Below are positions 35,798 through 44,407 of a stretch of DNA of 64,000 nucleotides, piece by piece. The DNA is from Weeksellaceae bacterium (lineage in GTDB: Bacteria; Bacteroidota; Bacteroidia; Flavobacteriales; Weeksellaceae): assembly GCA_022013695.1 (NCBI GenBank), contig JAKLPS010000024.1, positions 1-64,000 on the forward strand, given 5' to 3'. Position numbers and translations under genes: made by a program. A model generated the notes under the pieces. It was not told the origin of the DNA, made no database searches, and was given only the letters and a program-made list of their open reading frames with translations. Position 1 is the stretch's first letter; the number at the start of each line of letters is the position of its first letter.

Positions 35798-36094
35798 AAA
35801 TTTTACTTGTTAATCAAAAATTATTATTTAAGAACATTACATAAAAGTACAGCAGTACTTATTGTAAATGAAATAACAGGATTAACCAAGAGGCTGCGAT
35901 TATATAATCTGCACGGTAAACAATATTGTGATTACGGTTTATTCGGATTTCTAATAATTGCTTAGCAAAAATGTCTTTGGGAAATCCAAGGAACAACCTA
36001 AGAAATGATCGACAGGGCATTCTCGTTAAATAAAGCAGAAATTCAGAATGCGAGGTGCAATAGAAATAATCAAAAACCTATTGGTCAAAAAGAA
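35798..36094. other. 297-base gap between the RND fusion and the His-rich ORF
   Basis: No gene is supported. It contains the palindromic candidate operator at 35837-35867, ~40-70 bases upstream of the RND start. No TAnnTTTG -7 element is seen on the minus strand before the RND gene, so the promoter is either non-consensus or upstream of the small His-rich gene. The rest is unremarkable AT-rich sequence. Confidence 0.5.
35837..35867. promoter_or_regulatory. Candidate operator upstream of the RND metal-efflux operon
   Basis: The inner inverted repeat AAGTAC-agca-GTACTT (35845-35860) is nested in an outer pair TTACA (35837-35841) and TGTAA (35863-35867) with nearly the same centre. This is a dyad typical of a dimeric repressor or activator site. 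No regulator gene is adjacent, so the binding protein is unknown. Confidence 0.45.
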
Positions 36095-36490
36095 TTAACA
36101 AAATCGTGGAGGCTGCCAGATTGTGGAAAGAAAATGGTTGGATAAAAAAGAATCATCAAAAGACATGACTTTGGAGGATTCTACCATAACAATTTTATGA
36201 AAAGATTCGAAAAAAACAGGTTGCGGATGCACGAAGCAAAAATTTAATACGTCGCTGTGTATGATGAAAGGTAGCTTTTGATCCTCGTCATAATCTTTGT
36301 TGTGGTGCCGGTTTTTGGAATGGCTCCCTTCGTAGTGAAGTACCAAAAATTGGATCACGGAAATTTGAGGATTTTGTTCTTTGTGCTCGATATAATGCTC
36401 TACCAAAGTCGGAAACTTCAGCAACTGACTTAATTCTGTTGTCGAAATAAGATAGGTAGTAAGAAAAAATAGGGCGAACACTCTTTTCAT
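36095..36490 (-). CDS. Small exported His-rich protein upstream of the RND operon
   Basis: A ~131-residue protein starting at ATG 36490; the ORF track's TTG one codon upstream is less likely. It has a signal-like start (MKRVFALFFLTTYLISTTEL). A polar loop HYEGSHSKNRHHNKDYDEDQ (~54-73) is rich in His and Asp and could bind divalent metals. Similar small proteins sit just before CzcA/CusA genes in other flavobacteria, by my recollection and unverified. A -7 box (TACCTTTG) lies immediately upstream. Role unknown; a periplasmic metal buffer or sensor is a reasonable guess. Confidence 0.7.
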   Translation of the reverse strand: MKRVFALFFLTTYLISTTELSQLLKFPTLVEHYIEHKEQNPQISVIQFLVLHYEGSHSKNRHHNKDYDEDQKLPFIIHSDVLNFCFVHPQPVFFESFHKIVMVESSKVMSFDDSFLSNHFLSTIWQPPRFC

Positions 36491-36495
36491 CAATA

Positions 36496-36503
36496 CAAAG
36501 GTA
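36496..36503 (-). promoter_or_regulatory. -7 element of the His-rich protein gene
   Basis: TACCTTTG on the minus strand fits TAnnTTTG. Its end is only six bases from the ATG, so the transcript would be nearly leaderless. No good -33 box at the usual distance. Confidence 0.4.
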
Positions 36504-36574
36504 AGTAAAACTACATTTGATATGACACTACAAAGTAATTTATACTGTGTCTATATAAGAAACAGATTGTCCTG

Positions 36575-36611
36575 AAAATAAAAAACGCTGTAAACATTGA
36601 TGTTTACAGCG
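36575..36611 (-). terminator. Intrinsic terminator of tRNA-Ser
   Basis: CGCTGTAAACAT / ATGTTTACAGCG is a perfect 12-pair stem with a 2-base centre (36586-36611). On the minus strand it is followed by TTTTTTATTTT. It lies 26 bases past the tRNA 3' end. Confidence 0.8.
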
Positions 36612-36636
36612 GTTTAGCTTATTTTGGTTCCCCAAC

Positions 36637-36724
<88 letters not shown>

Positions 36725-36823
36725 ATTACCTCGCACGATCTCTCATTTTCGGTGGTGCAAATATAAAAAGCTTTTGTCTTGCGACCAAATTAATTATGAG
36801 AAAAAACTGCAAATATTTGTTTG

Positions 36824-37204
36824 TCAAAGGGGAAAAACTTGATTCCTAAGCATTTGGAAACCTAGAAAAACCATTAATAACCCAACGGCAAAACTTGCGA
36901 ATGCATAAAAAACCAAAATAGCATAATTCCCGCTTTGCCAAAGGGAAAAATTTTCGGAAGAAAATGCGGAAAATGTCGTGTAACCGCCGCAAAACCCTGT
37001 TATCAGTAGATATTTCAGAGAATTGTCTACCTTCATAAAATAGGCGGATAAGAGACCAATGAAAAAACAACCTGTCATATTGACCACAAATGTTCCGACC
37101 GGAAAAGCATTGATGCTCCACCACTTCTGAGTATAATTTGAAATCAGAAAGCGCATAACGCTGCCAAAACCACCTCCTAAAAAAATGTAAATTAAGGTTC
37201 TCAT
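36824..37204 (-). CDS. crcB: Fluoride channel CrcB/Fluc
   Basis: This is a 126-residue, four-helix membrane protein that exports fluoride as a dual-topology dimer. Family motifs are [13 protein letters not shown] at the N-terminus, [14 protein letters not shown], and [15 protein letters not shown], which contains the pore Thr/Phe segment. It starts only 40 bases after the trxB stop on the same strand, so it probably shares the trxB transcript. That gap has no room for a fluoride riboswitch. Confidence 0.95.
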   Translation of the reverse strand: MRTLIYIFLGGGFGSVMRFLISNYTQKWWSINAFPVGTFVVNMTGCFFIGLLSAYFMKVDNSLKYLLITGFCGGYTTFSAFSSENFSLWQSGNYAILVFYAFASFAVGLLMVFLGFQMLRNQVFPL

Positions 37205-37244
37205 TCTGCTAAATTATAAAAAATTAGCCATTAGATTTTTCTAA

Positions 37245-38213
37245 CTACCGCTCCACCCAAGTATGATTTTCTCCAGCCAATTCCCCAATATATTTTTCTG
37301 CATCCATCGCTGCCATACAACCGCTGCCTGCCGCCGTAATGGCTTGCCTGTAATGATGATCCTGAACATCGCCTGCTGCAAAAATACCAGGAAGATTTGT
37401 CCTTGCAGATTTTCCTTCTGTGATGATATATTCGTTTTCATCAAGGTCAATTTGACCTTTGAAAATTCCTGTATTTGGTCTGTGACCGATGGCGATGAAG
37501 ATGCCATGAACATCGATCGTGGAAACTTCGTCCGTCAAATTATTCACCACTTTTGCCCGTTCTACCAAAGCATTTTCCCCTTCGATGCCGATGAGCTCGT
37601 GGTTGTACTTCACTTCGATGTTGGGCGTATTCAAAACTCTGTCAACCATCACTTTGGAAGCCCGGAAATGGTCTTTTCTCACGAGCAATGTTACTTTTTT
37701 GCAAATATTGGCGAGGTATGTGGCCTCCTCTGCAGCGGTATCGCCCGCTCCTACGACGACGACGTCTTGCCCTCGGTAGAAAAATCCGTCACAAGTGGCG
37801 CAGGCAGAAACGCCTCCTCCGGAATATTTTTTTTCGTCTGGCAAACCCAGATATTTTGCCGTTGCTCCGGTGGAAATAATCACACTTTTAGCCAGAATCT
37901 CGCGCGAACCAGTACTCAATTTGTGAATGCCACCTCTCTTCTGGGAAAACTCTACTTTGGTAATCATCTCGTAATGCACTTTGGTATCGAATCGTTCTGC
38001 TTGTTTTTGAAGCAGGAGCATCATTTCCGGCCCCGAGATCCCGTCGGGAAATCCGGGAAAATTTTCCACATCTGTAGTGGTGGTAAGTTGCCCCCCAGGT
38101 TCCAGACCTGTAAAGAGCTCGGGTTTCAGATTCGCCCGGGCTGCATATATCGCGGCCGTAAAACCTGCCGGTCCCGATCCTACGATGACACAATCTAAGA
38201 TATTGCTTTCCAT
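37245..38213 (-). CDS. trxB: Thioredoxin-disulfide reductase
   Basis: This is a 322-residue NADPH:thioredoxin reductase of the low-Mr type. FAD-binding GSGPAGFTAA (~12-20), the redox-active pair Cys138/Cys141 in ACATCDGFF, the NADPH motif GAGDTAAEEA and the C-terminal FAD motif GIFAAGDVQD are all intact. It keeps thioredoxin reduced in the cytosol. It has its own promoter upstream and probably drives crcB too. Confidence 0.97.
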   Translation of the reverse strand: MESNILDCVIVGSGPAGFTAAIYAARANLKPELFTGLEPGGQLTTTTDVENFPGFPDGISGPEMMLLLQKQAERFDTKVHYEMITKVEFSQKRGGIHKLSTGSREILAKSVIISTGATAKYLGLPDEKKYSGGGVSACATCDGFFYRGQDVVVVGAGDTAAEEATYLANICKKVTLLVRKDHFRASKVMVDRVLNTPNIEVKYNHELIGIEGENALVERAKVVNNLTDEVSTIDVHGIFIAIGHRPNTGIFKGQIDLDENEYIITEGKSARTNLPGIFAAGDVQDHHYRQAITAAGSGCMAAMDAEKYIGELAGENHTWVER

Positions 38214-38273
38214 TTTTAGATTATTTTTTTTATACTAAATATCCTTGACTTTCTTCCACAAAAATCGGACTGT

Positions 38274-38308
38274 CAAATATAAATCTTTATGGGAAAAAGC
38301 GAGACAAA
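38274..38308 (-). promoter_or_regulatory. Promoter of trxB
   Basis: On the minus strand TTTG (38308-38305), 23 bases, TATATTTG (38281-38274) fits the Bacteroidota consensus. The leader to the ATG is ~55 bases. Confidence 0.6.
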
Positions 38309-38423
38309 TTTCCGAAATTAATTATTCAAGACCTATCTAAAGTATCAATTCCATTGATATGAATAGTGAATTATCTTAAGTTATTATAAGCTGATGCAGG
38401 GAAAGGACAACTTCTACTCCATC

Positions 38424-39464
38424 TTAAACTTTCACTTTCAGTTCATCTACTTTTAGGATTTTGTAAACCATCTCGGTATAGATTTCATCATCATCCATTT
38501 GACGCACGCCGAGACCTTTGGATTTGAGATCCATCTCGCGCAGAATGGAAATTACTCTGGTTGCATGTTTCAAGGGATAAAAACGTGCTGCTTCCGAATA
38601 ATCCTTGATGGCGTATGGACTGACGCCCAAGGTTGAAGCAATGCTTTGCGGCGACTGGCCGGCTAAAGTGTGGTACATAATGATATTCGAAAAGAAATTA
38701 TAAAGTATGCCGAAAGACATCTGTACAGGATTTGATTTTTTATTTTTCCCCATATAATAGGCAATAGATAAGGCTTTTTCCTGATTTTTCGTGGCCAGCG
38801 CCCTCTGCAGTTCGAAGACATTAAAATCCTTGCTGATGCCGATATGCTCCTCTACCATTTTCCCGTCGAGCACGGCACCGTCTTTCAAAATGATTTTCAA
38901 TTTGTTGAGTTCATTGGCGATTCTTGAAAGATCGTTTCCCAGATATTCTGCCAATAGATGGCTGATGTTGGGCGCCGCCTTGATGCCCATCGCGGTCATT
39001 TCGCCTTGGATCCACGCCGGAAGTTGATAGTCCTTTATCTTATCAAATGCGAAAATCATTTTGGAGTTGTCCAAAATTTTTACAAATTTCCTTCGGGCAT
39101 CCAGCTTCTTGCTCTTGTGGGCAACGACTAAAATCGTAGAAGATACCGGATTTTCGAAATAAGTTTCCAGCGCTTTGGGCTCTTCATCATTCAGCTTGAT
39201 ATCTTGCGCTTCTTTCACGATGACGAGTTGCTTATCGCCCATCATCGGATATTGCCTTGCCAAGGCTAAAACTTCTAAATAGTTGGTATCCCGACCGTAA
39301 ACCACCGTCAGGTTGAAGGCTTTCTCATCTTCATCCAAAACATCTTGCTCCAAATGCTTGACAGCCAGATCTATGTAAAATGACTCCTCGCCGTGTAAAA
39401 AATAAACAGGCAAGAGTTCTTTATTTTTAATATTTTTGAGGATAGTATCTATTTCTTTCATCAC
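38424..39464 (-). CDS. holA: DNA polymerase III subunit delta
   Basis: This is a 346-residue clamp-loader delta subunit, which opens the beta clamp on DNA. The N-terminal degenerate AAA+ fold starts LLPVYFLHGEESFYID and contains VVYGRDTNYLEVL. The C-terminal helical collar includes SYYMGK-like and NPVQMSFGILYNFF segments. Its 5' end is only five bases from the ATG of the divergent gene at 39470, so the promoter of each must lie within the other's coding region or be very compact. Confidence 0.92.
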   Translation of the reverse strand: MMKEIDTILKNIKNKELLPVYFLHGEESFYIDLAVKHLEQDVLDEDEKAFNLTVVYGRDTNYLEVLALARQYPMMGDKQLVIVKEAQDIKLNDEEPKALETYFENPVSSTILVVAHKSKKLDARRKFVKILDNSKMIFAFDKIKDYQLPAWIQGEMTAMGIKAAPNISHLLAEYLGNDLSRIANELNKLKIILKDGAVLDGKMVEEHIGISKDFNVFELQRALATKNQEKALSIAYYMGKNKKSNPVQMSFGILYNFFSNIIMYHTLAGQSPQSIASTLGVSPYAIKDYSEAARFYPLKHATRVISILREMDLKSKGLGVRQMDDDEIYTEMVYKILKVDELKVKV

Positions 39465-39469
39465 GAGGT

Positions 39470-39904
39470 ATGCAGGTTCCGAAACTTAATTTTGAAAACG
39501 ATTTTGATTTTCAAATCAAACAAGACAAAGATACATTTTTTATCTATGATCTGGTGCGCAAAATATGGCTTGTGCTGACGCCAGAAGAATGGGTAAGACA
39601 GCATTGGCTGCATTATTTCAGGTTTGTGAAGAAGAAAAACCTCTCCTCTTTAATCCTAGAAAAAAAACTGGAACTGAACGGAACCACGAAAAGAATTGAT
39701 CTCTTGGTAACCGAAAAAACCAAGCCCAAAATCCTAGTAGAGTGCAAGGCGCCAAGTATCGTTTTGAAAGAAAGCCATTTTGAGCAGATTGCGCGGTACA
39801 ACAGTATGATCGGTGCAGAGCAAATCATCATCAGCAATGGTCTGCAGCACGTTTTCGCAGAGTACGACGATGGGAAATATAGCTTCCGTAGACTTAAACT
39901 TTGA
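39470..39904 (+). CDS. Type I restriction HsdR N-terminal-like PD-(D/E)XK protein
   Basis: This is a 144-residue stand-alone nuclease-fold protein. The PD-(D/E)XK core is visible as Asp77 in KRIDLLV and Glu91-Cys-Lys93 in ILVECKAPS. The N-terminal part (FFIYDLVRKIWLVLTPEEWV) is characteristic of the short HsdR_N family, which lacks the helicase and so cannot be a restriction enzyme alone. No hsdM or hsdS is present. Its conserved-looking association with holA (from memory) suggests a housekeeping role in DNA maintenance, but this is unproven. The start codon is fixed by the family-like N-terminus. Confidence 0.82.
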   Translation: MQVPKLNFENDFDFQIKQDKDTFFIYDLVRKIWLVLTPEEWVRQHWLHYFRFVKKKNLSSLILEKKLELNGTTKRIDLLVTEKTKPKILVECKAPSIVLKESHFEQIARYNSMIGAEQIIISNGLQHVFAEYDDGKYSFRRLKL

Positions 39905-39978
39905 GAAAAGAGGTCGTATTCTTTAGTTTGGATTGATGTTTTTTGACTTAGGCAGGAGATTAAATAACATCGAAAATA

Positions 39979-41322
39979 TTATTCATCATTTTTCGGTTTC
40001 TCAGGGTTTTTATTGAGAATAAGATAACCGATGACTCCGCCAAGAATCGAGGCTGCGAAAATACCGATCTTAGCCTGCGTCTGATATTCGGGATGACTGA
40101 AGGCAAGCGAGGTGATGAAAAGAGACATCGTAAACCCAATAGATGCGAGAAAACCAAGCCCTAAAAGATTTCGAAGATTCATCCCATCGGGCAGTTTTGC
40201 AATCTTGAGTTTGGTAAAAATTGCTGTAAACCCAACCACGCCCAGTACTTTGCCGACGACCAATCCAAGAGCAACGCCAATGGCGATGTTCGTATTGAAA
40301 AGGCTCGTGAAATCGATATTAAGATCGACGCCGGCATTCGCGATCGCAAAAATGGGTATGATGACGATGGTCACCACGGGATGCAGCGCGTGCTCCAGTC
40401 GCTGCAAAGGCGGTGTTGCCGCTAATGTTGCCACGTTTATTTTTTCCAAAACGTGCAGTTGATCGTTCGTGAGTGTCGGAGTATGTTCAGTGGGATCTAT
40501 ATTTTTAAATTGCTCGAGATATTTACTAATTGCGGAAATAAACACAGTTTCTTTAATTTTCACATCGGCAGGAATGGTAAAAGCGGCCAGCACAGCCGCA
40601 ATGGTGGCGTGAACACCGGAAATGACGAAGCAAGTCCAGACGCCGCAGATGCCGAGCAAAGCGTAAAAAGCAATCGATCTGATTCCCAATCTATTCCCAA
40701 GATACATCAGACCTAAAATCAATAAGCCCGCTGAAAGGTAGAGTAATTGTATATCTGCTGTATAAAAAAATGCGATAACCAAAACCGCTCCCAGATCATC
40801 GACGATGGCTAATGCCGTGAGAAAAACCTTCAAAGAAAGTGGGATCTTTTTCCCAAGGAGAAATAGAACGCCGAGCGCAAAAGCAATGTCCGTTGCCATC
40901 GGGATTCCCCAGCCTTTGTGCATTTCCCCGGAGGGATTGAGAAGCAGAAAAATCAAGGCCGGCATCAGCATTCCGCCGACTGCAGCCACAATAGGAAGAA
41001 GTGCCTTTCGCGGGTTCGATAATTCGCCACCGATGATTTCTCGTTTCAGCTCCAGTCCAACTACGAAAAAGAAGACCGCCATCAAGCCGTCATTAATCCA
41101 ATGATGAATGCTGAAATTAAAAAAACCAGTGCCATTCCACGTGAATCCGAAAGTTTGCTCCAAAATGTGGTGATACCCCTCTCGCAATGGCGAATTGGCC
41201 AACAGCAATGCGATGATGACACTGATTCCCAGGAGCAATCCGCCCGACTTCTCCTGCTGGATAAAACGCTGGAAAGGTTGCGCAATCTTGTCGATAGGCT
41301 TCAACTCGTATTTTTCATTCAT
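39979..41322 (-). CDS. nhaA: Na+/H+ antiporter NhaA
   Basis: This is a 447-residue electrogenic sodium/proton exchanger. The ion-site aspartates Asp175-Asp176 in AIVDDLGAV and Asp145 in MATDIAFALGVL are intact. The N-terminal half has the usual dimer hairpin, and ~12 membrane segments can be traced. Compared with the E. coli protein, there is a ~30-residue loop (~270-310, IDPTEHTPTLTNDQLHVLE) typical of longer NhaA forms. It has its own promoter. The convergent neighbour is the PD-(D/E)XK gene. Confidence 0.95.
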   Translation of the reverse strand: MNEKYELKPIDKIAQPFQRFIQQEKSGGLLLGISVIIALLLANSPLREGYHHILEQTFGFTWNGTGFFNFSIHHWINDGLMAVFFFVVGLELKREIIGGELSNPRKALLPIVAAVGGMLMPALIFLLLNPSGEMHKGWGIPMATDIAFALGVLFLLGKKIPLSLKVFLTALAIVDDLGAVLVIAFFYTADIQLLYLSAGLLILGLMYLGNRLGIRSIAFYALLGICGVWTCFVISGVHATIAAVLAAFTIPADVKIKETVFISAISKYLEQFKNIDPTEHTPTLTNDQLHVLEKINVATLAATPPLQRLEHALHPVVTIVIIPIFAIANAGVDLNIDFTSLFNTNIAIGVALGLVVGKVLGVVGFTAIFTKLKIAKLPDGMNLRNLLGLGFLASIGFTMSLFITSLAFSHPEYQTQAKIGIFAASILGGVIGYLILNKNPEKPKNDE

Positions 41323-41329
41323 AATTTGC

Positions 41330-41337
41330 CAAAGATA
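41330..41337 (-). promoter_or_regulatory. -7 element of nhaA
   Basis: TATCTTTG on the minus strand ends eight bases before the ATG, so the mRNA would have almost no leader. The -33 element is unclear. Confidence 0.5.
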
Positions 41338-41385
41338 GTAAGTTCAAATTTATGAATTTGCTAAAAGTGAAAAGCGGTTTTTTCG

Positions 41386-42396
41386 CTAAATATTAAAATC
41401 TTTTTTCGGATTGAAAAGGTAAATCATGAAGAAAAACAGAATAGAAACGGCTAAGAAATATTGGTAATAATGCACAGCAGACTGGGAACTCACTGTGGTG
41501 GTGGTGCTGCCCGTCGATTTTTCCAATTCTGCTTCCAGCTCGGTGATTGCGGCATCCAGATTATTTCCGTCGATGTAGGATCCGCCCGTCGATGAAGCTA
41601 TGTTTTTGAGTGCTTTCGTCTGCAATCGGGAAACGACTGTCTCGCCAAACATATCGGTTTTGTAGCCCATCAATTGTCCGTAGTAATATTCGGGGATTGG
41701 TGCGCCTTCTTCCGTTCCCACGCCTATGGTCGTCACTTTGATGCCTTCCTTATTGGCTAGATCGATAGCATCGTCTTCGTGGCCTTCATTATCTTCGCCA
41801 TCGCTTATTAAGACAGCATTTTTGGACCCTTTGCGGATCTTATTAAGTTTTTGAGCGGCCACTTCCATTGCTTTCAGAAAATCGGTTCCCTGGTTTTGCA
41901 CCACGCTGGTTTCGATGCCGGAAAGATAAGTTTCTGCCGCAGAATAATCGGTGGACAAAGGCATTACCGAATAGGCATCGCCGGCAAAAACAACAATTCC
42001 CACTCTATCATTGCTCATTTTTTGAAGCGCATTAATGATGATATTTTTAGCTTGATCCAATCGGCTTGGTGGGATGTCTTGCGCGTTCATCGAGTTGGAA
42101 ACATCCAGAACAAAGATCGTATTGCTGACAGTCTGCGTGACGCTGATCTCCTCTCTACCACCCAGCAGATCGATGATTGCAAAAATTAAAAACAAAAGAC
42201 CCAAGAGATACAGAATCGGAAAAATCCTGGCAAATCCGGAAGTTTTTTCGAACAAAACCTCCTGAAATCGGTCTTCTGCAAAGATATTTCTGCGTTTATT
42301 TTTCCACCGAAAATAATGAATGATAAAATAACCGATGACAGGCAGCAACAGCAGCAACAGCAGATACCAGTAATTTCCTAAATACCAATTCATCAT
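41386..42396 (-). CDS. BatB-like VWA membrane protein
   Basis: This is a 336-residue inner-membrane protein with two N-terminal helices (YLLLLLLLPVIGYFIIHYF and the ~60-80 segment). A periplasmic VWA domain (~90-290) has MIDAS DVSNSM and the downstream SDGEDNEGHEDD, and a C-terminal helix (FLAVSILFFFMIYLF) follows. It is the last gene of the moxR-GNAT-DUF58-batD-batA-batB run and starts eight bases after batA. The Bacteroides aerotolerance name comes from phenotype; the molecular role is unknown. Confidence 0.85.
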   Translation of the reverse strand: MMNWYLGNYWYLLLLLLLPVIGYFIIHYFRWKNKRRNIFAEDRFQEVLFEKTSGFARIFPILYLLGLLFLIFAIIDLLGGREEISVTQTVSNTIFVLDVSNSMNAQDIPPSRLDQAKNIIINALQKMSNDRVGIVVFAGDAYSVMPLSTDYSAAETYLSGIETSVVQNQGTDFLKAMEVAAQKLNKIRKGSKNAVLISDGEDNEGHEDDAIDLANKEGIKVTTIGVGTEEGAPIPEYYYGQLMGYKTDMFGETVVSRLQTKALKNIASSTGGSYIDGNNLDAAITELEAELEKSTGSTTTTVSSQSAVHYYQYFLAVSILFFFMIYLFNPKKDFNI

Positions 42397-42404
42397 CTAA
42401 TTTC

Positions 42405-43394
42405 TTAATTCAAAATTTTAAAAAATACCCAGCGAAATAAGGCATCCAACACCAGAAATCCTAAAGCAATCCAAAGAAAAATCCTGAAATATTCTTCATA
42501 ATTATAAAGTTTACTTGTTTTCACATCCGATCTTTCCAATTGGTCGATCTCATCATAAACGCTTTGAAGGCTGCTGTTGTCCGTTGCACGGAAGTATTTT
42601 CCACCGGTCAATTGGGCAATATCCATCAACGTATTTTCATCAATTTGCGTTTTCTGTTCTGTAAAAACGATGTCTCCAAAAATATTGGTTCCTGTGGGGA
42701 AAGCAGCAAATCCGTTGCTTCCGATTCCGATTGTATAGACCTTGATTCCGTTATTCTTAGCAAGTTCAGCGGCTATTTGTGGGGGCATCGCATTGACGAT
42801 TGTGTTCACACCATCGGTCATCAGGATGATAATTTTACTTTTGGCTTTACTGTTTTTGAGGTGATTGACTGCGACAGACAAGCCTTCTCCAATGGCAGTT
42901 CCGGCTTGCAACTCCAACGGATTCAGTTGATTAATTTCGTCCACAACCACTTGATGATCTGTGGTAAGCGGCACTTTGGTGTAAGCTTCGCCGGAGTAAG
43001 CCACGAGACCAATTCTGTCATTTTCTCTTTTGTTCACAAAATCGATGGCGATTTTTTTCAATGCGTCCAGCCGATCGGGATCCAAATCTTTGGCGAGCAT
43101 ACTGAGCGAAACGTCCACCGCAAGCATAATATCGATCCCTTTGGTCTCATCCCGATCTTGCGAAATCGTATAAGTTCTTGGCCTTGCCAAAGCGATGATC
43201 AATGCTGTCAGGATAAAATATTTCGAAACCTTTAGGAATGTCATTACCAAAGAAATATTCGCACTCGGCCGCATATTCTGCACCGAAGGCACAGCTATCC
43301 CCCGACTCTTTTTTTTGCCCGCATCCCGAATGAAAAGCGGAATAAACAAAATAAAAAGCAGTAAAAACCAAGGACTGTAGAACTCGAAATTCAC
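42405..43394 (-). CDS. BatA-like VWA membrane protein
   Basis: This is a 329-residue paralogue of the downstream VWA protein. It begins with the BatA/BatB signature FYSPWFLLLFILFIPLF. A second helix lies at ~58-72, followed by a VWA domain (~85-285) with MIDAS DVSLSM and LMTDGVNT, and a C-terminal helix (IFLWIALGFLVLDALF). It is thought to work with the MoxR AAA+ ATPase encoded at the head of the cluster. Tandem 14-base repeats lie just upstream of its ATG. Confidence 0.87.
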   Translation of the reverse strand: MNFEFYSPWFLLLFILFIPLFIRDAGKKKSRGIAVPSVQNMRPSANISLVMTFLKVSKYFILTALIIALARPRTYTISQDRDETKGIDIMLAVDVSLSMLAKDLDPDRLDALKKIAIDFVNKRENDRIGLVAYSGEAYTKVPLTTDHQVVVDEINQLNPLELQAGTAIGEGLSVAVNHLKNSKAKSKIIILMTDGVNTIVNAMPPQIAAELAKNNGIKVYTIGIGSNGFAAFPTGTNIFGDIVFTEQKTQIDENTLMDIAQLTGGKYFRATDNSSLQSVYDEIDQLERSDVKTSKLYNYEEYFRIFLWIALGFLVLDALFRWVFFKILN

Positions 43395-43406
43395 GGGTAA
43401 ATTATA

Positions 43407-43443
43407 ATTGATAAATGTTGATTGATAAATGATGATTGATAAA
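43407..43443. repeat. 14-base tandem repeat, 2.6 copies
   Basis: ATTGATAAATGTTG, ATTGATAAATGATG and ATTGATAAA follow head to tail in the short gap between the BatD-like stop and the batA start. Simple AT-rich tandem repeats of this kind are seen in several gaps here. Confidence 0.8.
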
Positions 43444-43450
43444 GCATTTC

Positions 43451-44362
43451 CTACTGCATTGTTCTCAGGTTTTCTGCCTCAACATCTTTGGTAGACCGTT
43501 TGACAAACTCTCTTATTTCCGTAAAATCTTTTGACATAATTTCTTGATTCGGGATTGTTTTTGCAAATTTAACCAAATCCCCGCGCAGGAATATTTCTTC
43601 CACAATTTTTTCGTTTTCTTGCGAAATGGCGTTGGTAGATTTCATATAAGCAATCAAATCGTCCGTCAGCAGAACGTCTGCCGGAATCTGATATTGCTTG
43701 GTGATGAATGCTCTCGAAATTTCTATTAATTCTACATAAAAAGCGCGGAAATTCTCGTTCTCGATGTAGTTTTTCTTCCGCAATTTTTCCAGATCTTTCA
43801 AGGTCTGATTGGTCGTGACCACGGGACTGCTTTTGCGCTTTTTCCCATATCTGACGATGCCAATGATCAAAATAATGAGGGCAATAATCAATATGGCGAG
43901 CAGAACATAGAATTTGTAGAGTTCCCAATAATCTTGGATGTCCAGCTTCACCTCCTTATTCTTCATAATGTCATTGATCTGATCGCCTTTTTGGGCAGTA
44001 TTGATGACTTCTACTTCGTACGGAATCGTTTTCAGAACTTGATCGCCCACTTTGACTTCGATTTCCGGAATGGTAAATTTACCTTCTTGGAAAACCGCAA
44101 ATTTTACCGACCTCAGATAGACATCTTTTTGGATCGCAATACTGTCATTCACTACTTCGAAATGGAAAGGCAGAAGTTCGTTTCTCGGAGCCATCTGAAC
44201 ATCTTTGCCCTGAAGATCCACGATTTGAATTTTATAAATAGCCACTTCGCCCAGAGCTAAAGTGGTCTTATCGAGACTGGAAGATAAGGTTTGAGAAAAT
44301 CCTAAAAATGATGAGAGGATAAAAAAGAAAAAATATAATTGATATGATTTGAATCTTTGCAT
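43451..44362 (-). CDS. BatD/DUF4381-like membrane protein
   Basis: A ~303-residue protein from ATG 44362; the ORF track begins two codons earlier at TTG. A signal peptide (YFFFFILSSFLGFSQ) is followed by a BatD-like Ig domain (~25-125; LALGEVAIYKIQIVDLQG). One transmembrane helix (~155-177; VLLAILIIALIILIIGIV) leads to a cytosolic helical tail resembling DUF4381. Such proteins accompany BatA/BatB and DUF58, presumably forming one membrane complex. It lies between DUF58 and batA on the same strand. Confidence 0.75.
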   Translation of the reverse strand: MQRFKSYQLYFFFFILSSFLGFSQTLSSSLDKTTLALGEVAIYKIQIVDLQGKDVQMAPRNELLPFHFEVVNDSIAIQKDVYLRSVKFAVFQEGKFTIPEIEVKVGDQVLKTIPYEVEVINTAQKGDQINDIMKNKEVKLDIQDYWELYKFYVLLAILIIALIILIIGIVRYGKKRKSSPVVTTNQTLKDLEKLRKKNYIENENFRAFYVELIEISRAFITKQYQIPADVLLTDDLIAYMKSTNAISQENEKIVEEIFLRGDLVKFAKTIPNQEIMSKDFTEIREFVKRSTKDVEAENLRTMQ

Positions 44363-44366
44363 TTGC

Positions 44367-44404
44367 AATTTCTAACTTCTAAATTTCTAATTTCTAACTT
44401 CTAA
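44367..44404. repeat. Direct repeat AATTTCTAACTTCTAA (two copies)
   Basis: The 16-base unit occurs at 44367-44382 and 44389-44404, separated by ATTTCT. It fills the 45-base gap between the DUF58 stop and the BatD-like start. Confidence 0.75.
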
Positions 44405-44407
44405 AAA

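Noticed and set aside
37205-37244. Possible fluoride riboswitch before crcB
   Set aside because: Only 40 bases separate crcB from the trxB stop, with no conserved pseudoknot sequence. The gap is too short for the riboswitch.
37263-38198. 311-codon ORF antisense to trxB
   Set aside because: It is the exact shadow of trxB, rich in Cys, His and Phe as expected from antisense frames, and has no recognisable domain.
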